Shown: positions 61,972 to 64,000 of the stretch, in pieces | Layout of the letters: each line of letters opens with the position of its first letter | Position numbering within the stretch: the first letter of the stretch is position 1 | NCBI GenBank assembly: GCA_052267165.1 | Contig: JBKQHO010000064.1 | Location: 1-64,000, forward strand | From: CAWICD01 sp052267165 | GTDB taxonomy: Bacteria; Vulcanimicrobiota; Vulcanimicrobiia; Vulcanimicrobiales; Vulcanimicrobiaceae | Direction of reading: 5' to 3' | DNA length: 64,000 nt | Position numbers and translations under genes: made by a program | Notes under the pieces: generated by a model | Told to the model about the DNA's origin: nothing | Database searches by the model: none | The model's input: the letters and a program-made list of their open reading frames with translations, nothing else

Positions 61972-62884
61972 CGTTCCCGCGTTGCGCGTCGAGCGCTTCT
62001 CGAAGCGCTACGGCGATTTTCTGGCCGTCGACGACATCTCGCTCGAGGTGGCGGCCGGCGATTTCTTCGGCTTCCTAGGCCCGAACGGGGCCGGCAAAAC
62101 GACGACGATCAGTGCCATCGTCGCCTTGGCCACGATCAGCTCGGGGAAGATCGAGATCTTCGGCCACGACGTGACGCGCGATTGGCGCGCCGCGCGCCGC
62201 TTGGTCGGCCTCGCTCCGCAAGAGTACAACTTCGACCGCTATCTTTCGATCCGTGACGTCCTGATCTATCAAGCCGGCTATTACGGGCTGCGGCCGCGCG
62301 ACGTCTCGGCGCGCGCCGACGAGCTGCTCGAGCGCTTCGGGCTGAGCTTGAAAGCGAAGGACACCTTCGTCAAGCTCTCGGGCGGAATGAAGCGGCGGCT
62401 GTCGCTCGCCCGCGCGTTGATTCACGACCCCGCGCTGCTGATACTGGACGAGCCGACCGCGGGGGTCGACGTCGAGTTGCGCATCGAGCTGTGGGAGATG
62501 TTGCGCGAGCTCAACCGCGGCGGCATGACGATCATTCTGACGACGCACTATCTCGAAGAAGCCGAATCGCTGTGCCGCAACATTGCGATCATCGAGGCCG
62601 GCCGAATCGTCGCGCAGGAGTCGACGGCGCGCTTGCTCTCGCGTCAAGGCAATACGACGCTCAGCATCACCGTCGACCGGCCGCTGGGACACATTCCGCC
62701 GGCGTTCGCGGCGCTCGGCGCGCACTACGACGACGCCTCCAACACGCTCTACGTCGAAGGCCTCGAGCCGTCGGGGATCGCGCCGGCACTGGCAGAGCTC
62801 GAAGCCGGCGGCTACACGATCGCCAACGTCGATTTCAAACGCGCCAGCCTGCAGGACGTCTTCTTGGAGCTCATGCGCAAATGA
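61955..62884 (+). CDS. ABC exporter ATPase (NodI/DrrA type)
   Basis: A 309-residue ATPase. Walker A GFLGPNGAGKTTTISAIVAL, Q-loop LAPQEYNFD, signature LSGGMKRRLSLARALIHD, Walker B LLILDEPTAGVD, H-loop TTHYLEEAE. The C-terminal extension is typical of drug or polysaccharide ABC-2 systems. It overlaps the broken phosphoesterase by 17 bp and the permease by 4 bp (ATGA). Confidence 0.93.
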   Translation: MDLSHDVPALRVERFSKRYGDFLAVDDISLEVAAGDFFGFLGPNGAGKTTTISAIVALATISSGKIEIFGHDVTRDWRAARRLVGLAPQEYNFDRYLSIRDVLIYQAGYYGLRPRDVSARADELLERFGLSLKAKDTFVKLSGGMKRRLSLARALIHDPALLILDEPTAGVDVELRIELWEMLRELNRGGMTIILTTHYLEEAESLCRNIAIIEAGRIVAQESTARLLSRQGNTTLSITVDRPLGHIPPAFAALGAHYDDASNTLYVEGLEPSGIAPALAELEAGGYTIANVDFKRASLQDVFLELMRK

Positions 62885-63660
62885 TTTTCGACGCGTTCAG
62901 CAATCCGGTCGGCCTGTGGGCGCTCGTCAAACGCGAGATGGTGCGCACGTTCAAGGTGATCAACCAGGTGATCTGGCCGCCGATCATCACGACCGTGCTC
63001 TACGTGCTGGTCTTCGGCCTGGGGCTTGGAAGCCGGGTGCAAAGCGTCTCGGGCGTCCCGTACGCGGCCTTCCTCATCCCCGGTCTCATCATGCTCCAAG
63101 TGATCGATCAGACGTACGGCGAGGCCTCCAGCTCGCTCTTCCAAGGGCGCTTCATGAACTCGATCGGCGAGGTGCTGGTCGCTCCGCTTTCGGCACCGGA
63201 GATCGTCGCGGGCTTCTTGCTCGCGGCGATCCTGCGCGCGCTCTTGATCGCGCTGCTGATCCTTGCGGTGGGAGCGGTGATGGTGCACACGCTCCCCCAG
63301 GACTGGTTCTTGTTCTTTGCGATAACGGTGGTCGTGGCCGCGTTGTTCGGTGCCGTCGGGCTCATTTTCGGGCTAATCGCGGATAAGTTCGACCACATCG
63401 CGATCTTCACGACGTTCGTGATCACGCCGCTGGTCTTCGTGGGCGGCGTCTTCACCTCGGCCCAATTCTTGCCGCCTTTCGTGCGGCAGCTCTCGCTCTT
63501 CAACCCGATGTTTTACATGATCGACGCCTTCCGCTTCTCGTTTACCGGGCACAGCGACGTCCCCCTCGCACTCTCGCTTTCCCTGATCGCTGCCCTGACC
63601 GCGGCCGCCGTGGGGACGGTCCTGCGCCTGGTCGCTCTGGGCTATCATCTGCGCGTTTAG
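62881..63660 (+). CDS. ABC-2 type exporter permease
   Basis: A 259-residue six-helix permease. The ABC-2 N-terminus ALVKREMVRTFKVINQVIWP, then AAFLIPGLIMLQVIDQTYGE, and the conserved ITPLVFVGGVFTSAQFLPPF with RQLSLFNPMFYMIDAFR match the family. It pairs with the preceding ATPase to export a lipid, polysaccharide or drug; nothing nearby specifies the cargo. Confidence 0.92.
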   Translation: MIFDAFSNPVGLWALVKREMVRTFKVINQVIWPPIITTVLYVLVFGLGLGSRVQSVSGVPYAAFLIPGLIMLQVIDQTYGEASSSLFQGRFMNSIGEVLVAPLSAPEIVAGFLLAAILRALLIALLILAVGAVMVHTLPQDWFLFFAITVVVAALFGAVGLIFGLIADKFDHIAIFTTFVITPLVFVGGVFTSAQFLPPFVRQLSLFNPMFYMIDAFRFSFTGHSDVPLALSLSLIAALTAAAVGTVLRLVALGYHLRV

Positions 63661-63687
63661 CGTAATTCACCGGAGCCTTGGGTACCA

Positions 63688-64000
63688 TTGGCGAAGAAAA
63701 CCCGTATGACTCGTTATCTTGCCATCGTTTTGACGTTGGCGGCGGTGTTCGCAGCAAGCTCGGTCGCCGGAGCGGACGGGCCAGGACCGGCCTTGACCGG
63801 CCCTCAGCTCGGCTCTCCCGCACCAGCATTTTCGCTGCGAACCCTCGACGGGAAGACCGTCACGCTCGATCAGTATCGCGGGAAGACGCTGATCCTGAAC
63901 GTGTGGGCGACCTGGTGCCCGCCCTGCCGGCAAGAGATGCCCGAGCTCCTGAAAGGCTACGCCCAGTATTCCAAGCAGGGAGTTGCTTTTCTCGGCGTGG
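63688..64000 (+). CDS. TlpA-like periplasmic thioredoxin (partial)
   Basis: The gene runs off the window. Signal peptide YLAIVLTLAAVFAASSVAGA, then the thioredoxin-like domain: GSPAPAFSLRTLDGKTVTLD, YRGKTLILNVWATWCPPCRQ with the C-P-P-C redox pair, and EMPELLKGY. TlpA/ResA-type proteins reduce apo-cytochromes or other envelope disulfides. TTG 63688 (MAKKTR...) or ATG 63706 may start it; the first gives a better basic n-region. Confidence 0.85.
   Translation, partial: MAKKTRMTRYLAIVLTLAAVFAASSVAGADGPGPALTGPQLGSPAPAFSLRTLDGKTVTLDQYRGKTLILNVWATWCPPCRQEMPELLKGYAQYSKQGVAFLGV

Overview
This is 64 kb of a high-GC bacterial chromosome, densely packed with housekeeping and accessory genes. There are no rRNA genes, no CRISPR array and no intact insertion sequence. 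Several traits suggest an uncultured or poorly characterised phylum-level lineage, and Eremiobacterota/Vulcanimicrobiota-like is my guess rather than a demonstrated assignment. These traits are an ArgR-controlled argFRGHCJD operon, a dnaG-rpoD pair, a copper-amine-oxidase-N-like surface protein, very long Gly-rich lipoproteins and strong GC bias. The assignment needs rpoD, dnaG or argG phylogeny.

Layout. (1) 1-3.2 kb: small exported proteins and a large Gly-rich lipoprotein, followed by the 3' remnant of a related gene. (2) 3.2-6.0 kb: a strip of intact, frameshifted and deleted toxin-antitoxin-type genes (Uma2, a DUF1778/GNAT pair, a second Uma2, nucleotidyltransferase-HEPN and a DUF4258-like fragment). 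(3) 6.0-13.5 kb: the arginine operon, read leftwards from argF to argD, with tandem ARG boxes over the argF promoter. (4) 13.6-17.5 kb: more antitoxin/toxin relics (DUF4160/DUF2442, a HigA stub, a nucleotidyltransferase stub), with a peptide-binding protein and two VOC proteins between them. (5) 17.5-26.5 kb: argB, a sugar-nucleotide epimerase, rfbC, pyruvate phosphate dikinase, a DUF3465 lipoprotein, and an overlapping SDR/HD-phosphohydrolase/rfbD operon. (6) 26.6-29.7 kb: dnaG and rpoD, followed by duplicated hairpin DNA. (7) 29.8-36.4 kb: exported proteins, a KGG-motif stress protein, proline dehydrogenase, a CheY-like regulator, MntP, and a P-loop/MutS-like pair resembling the aminomutase reactivase KamB/KamC. 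(8) 36.5-43 kb: peptide ABC permeases, a lipoprotein, tRNA-Leu and an RND pump. (9) 43-55.9 kb: a stalk-like protein, an SDR, a GT39-type glycosyltransferase, an MmcB-like DNA repair protein, a D-Ala-D-Ala carboxypeptidase, a PAS-GGDEF-EAL protein, TldD/TldE, malic enzyme and an OmpR-type regulator. (10) 55.9-64 kb: a MocR-type regulator, a large phosphoesterase, a dimethylargininase-like protein without catalytic residues, a broken phosphoesterase, an ABC-2 exporter and the start of a TlpA-like thioredoxin.

The most notable points are these. Toxin-antitoxin debris lies on both sides of an intact arginine operon. A hairpin repeat family occupies intergenic gaps at 39.4 kb and 55.9-56.2 kb, and a related hairpin plus a 41-bp duplication of the rpoD tail lies at 29.7 kb. 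At least two genes appear to use CTG starts behind strong Shine-Dalgarno sequences. An orphan KamBC-like reactivase pair is present. A near-perfect palindrome straddles the mocR start codon. A dimethylargininase homologue has lost its catalytic His and Cys. All family calls are by eye from the protein sequence; no database search was run.
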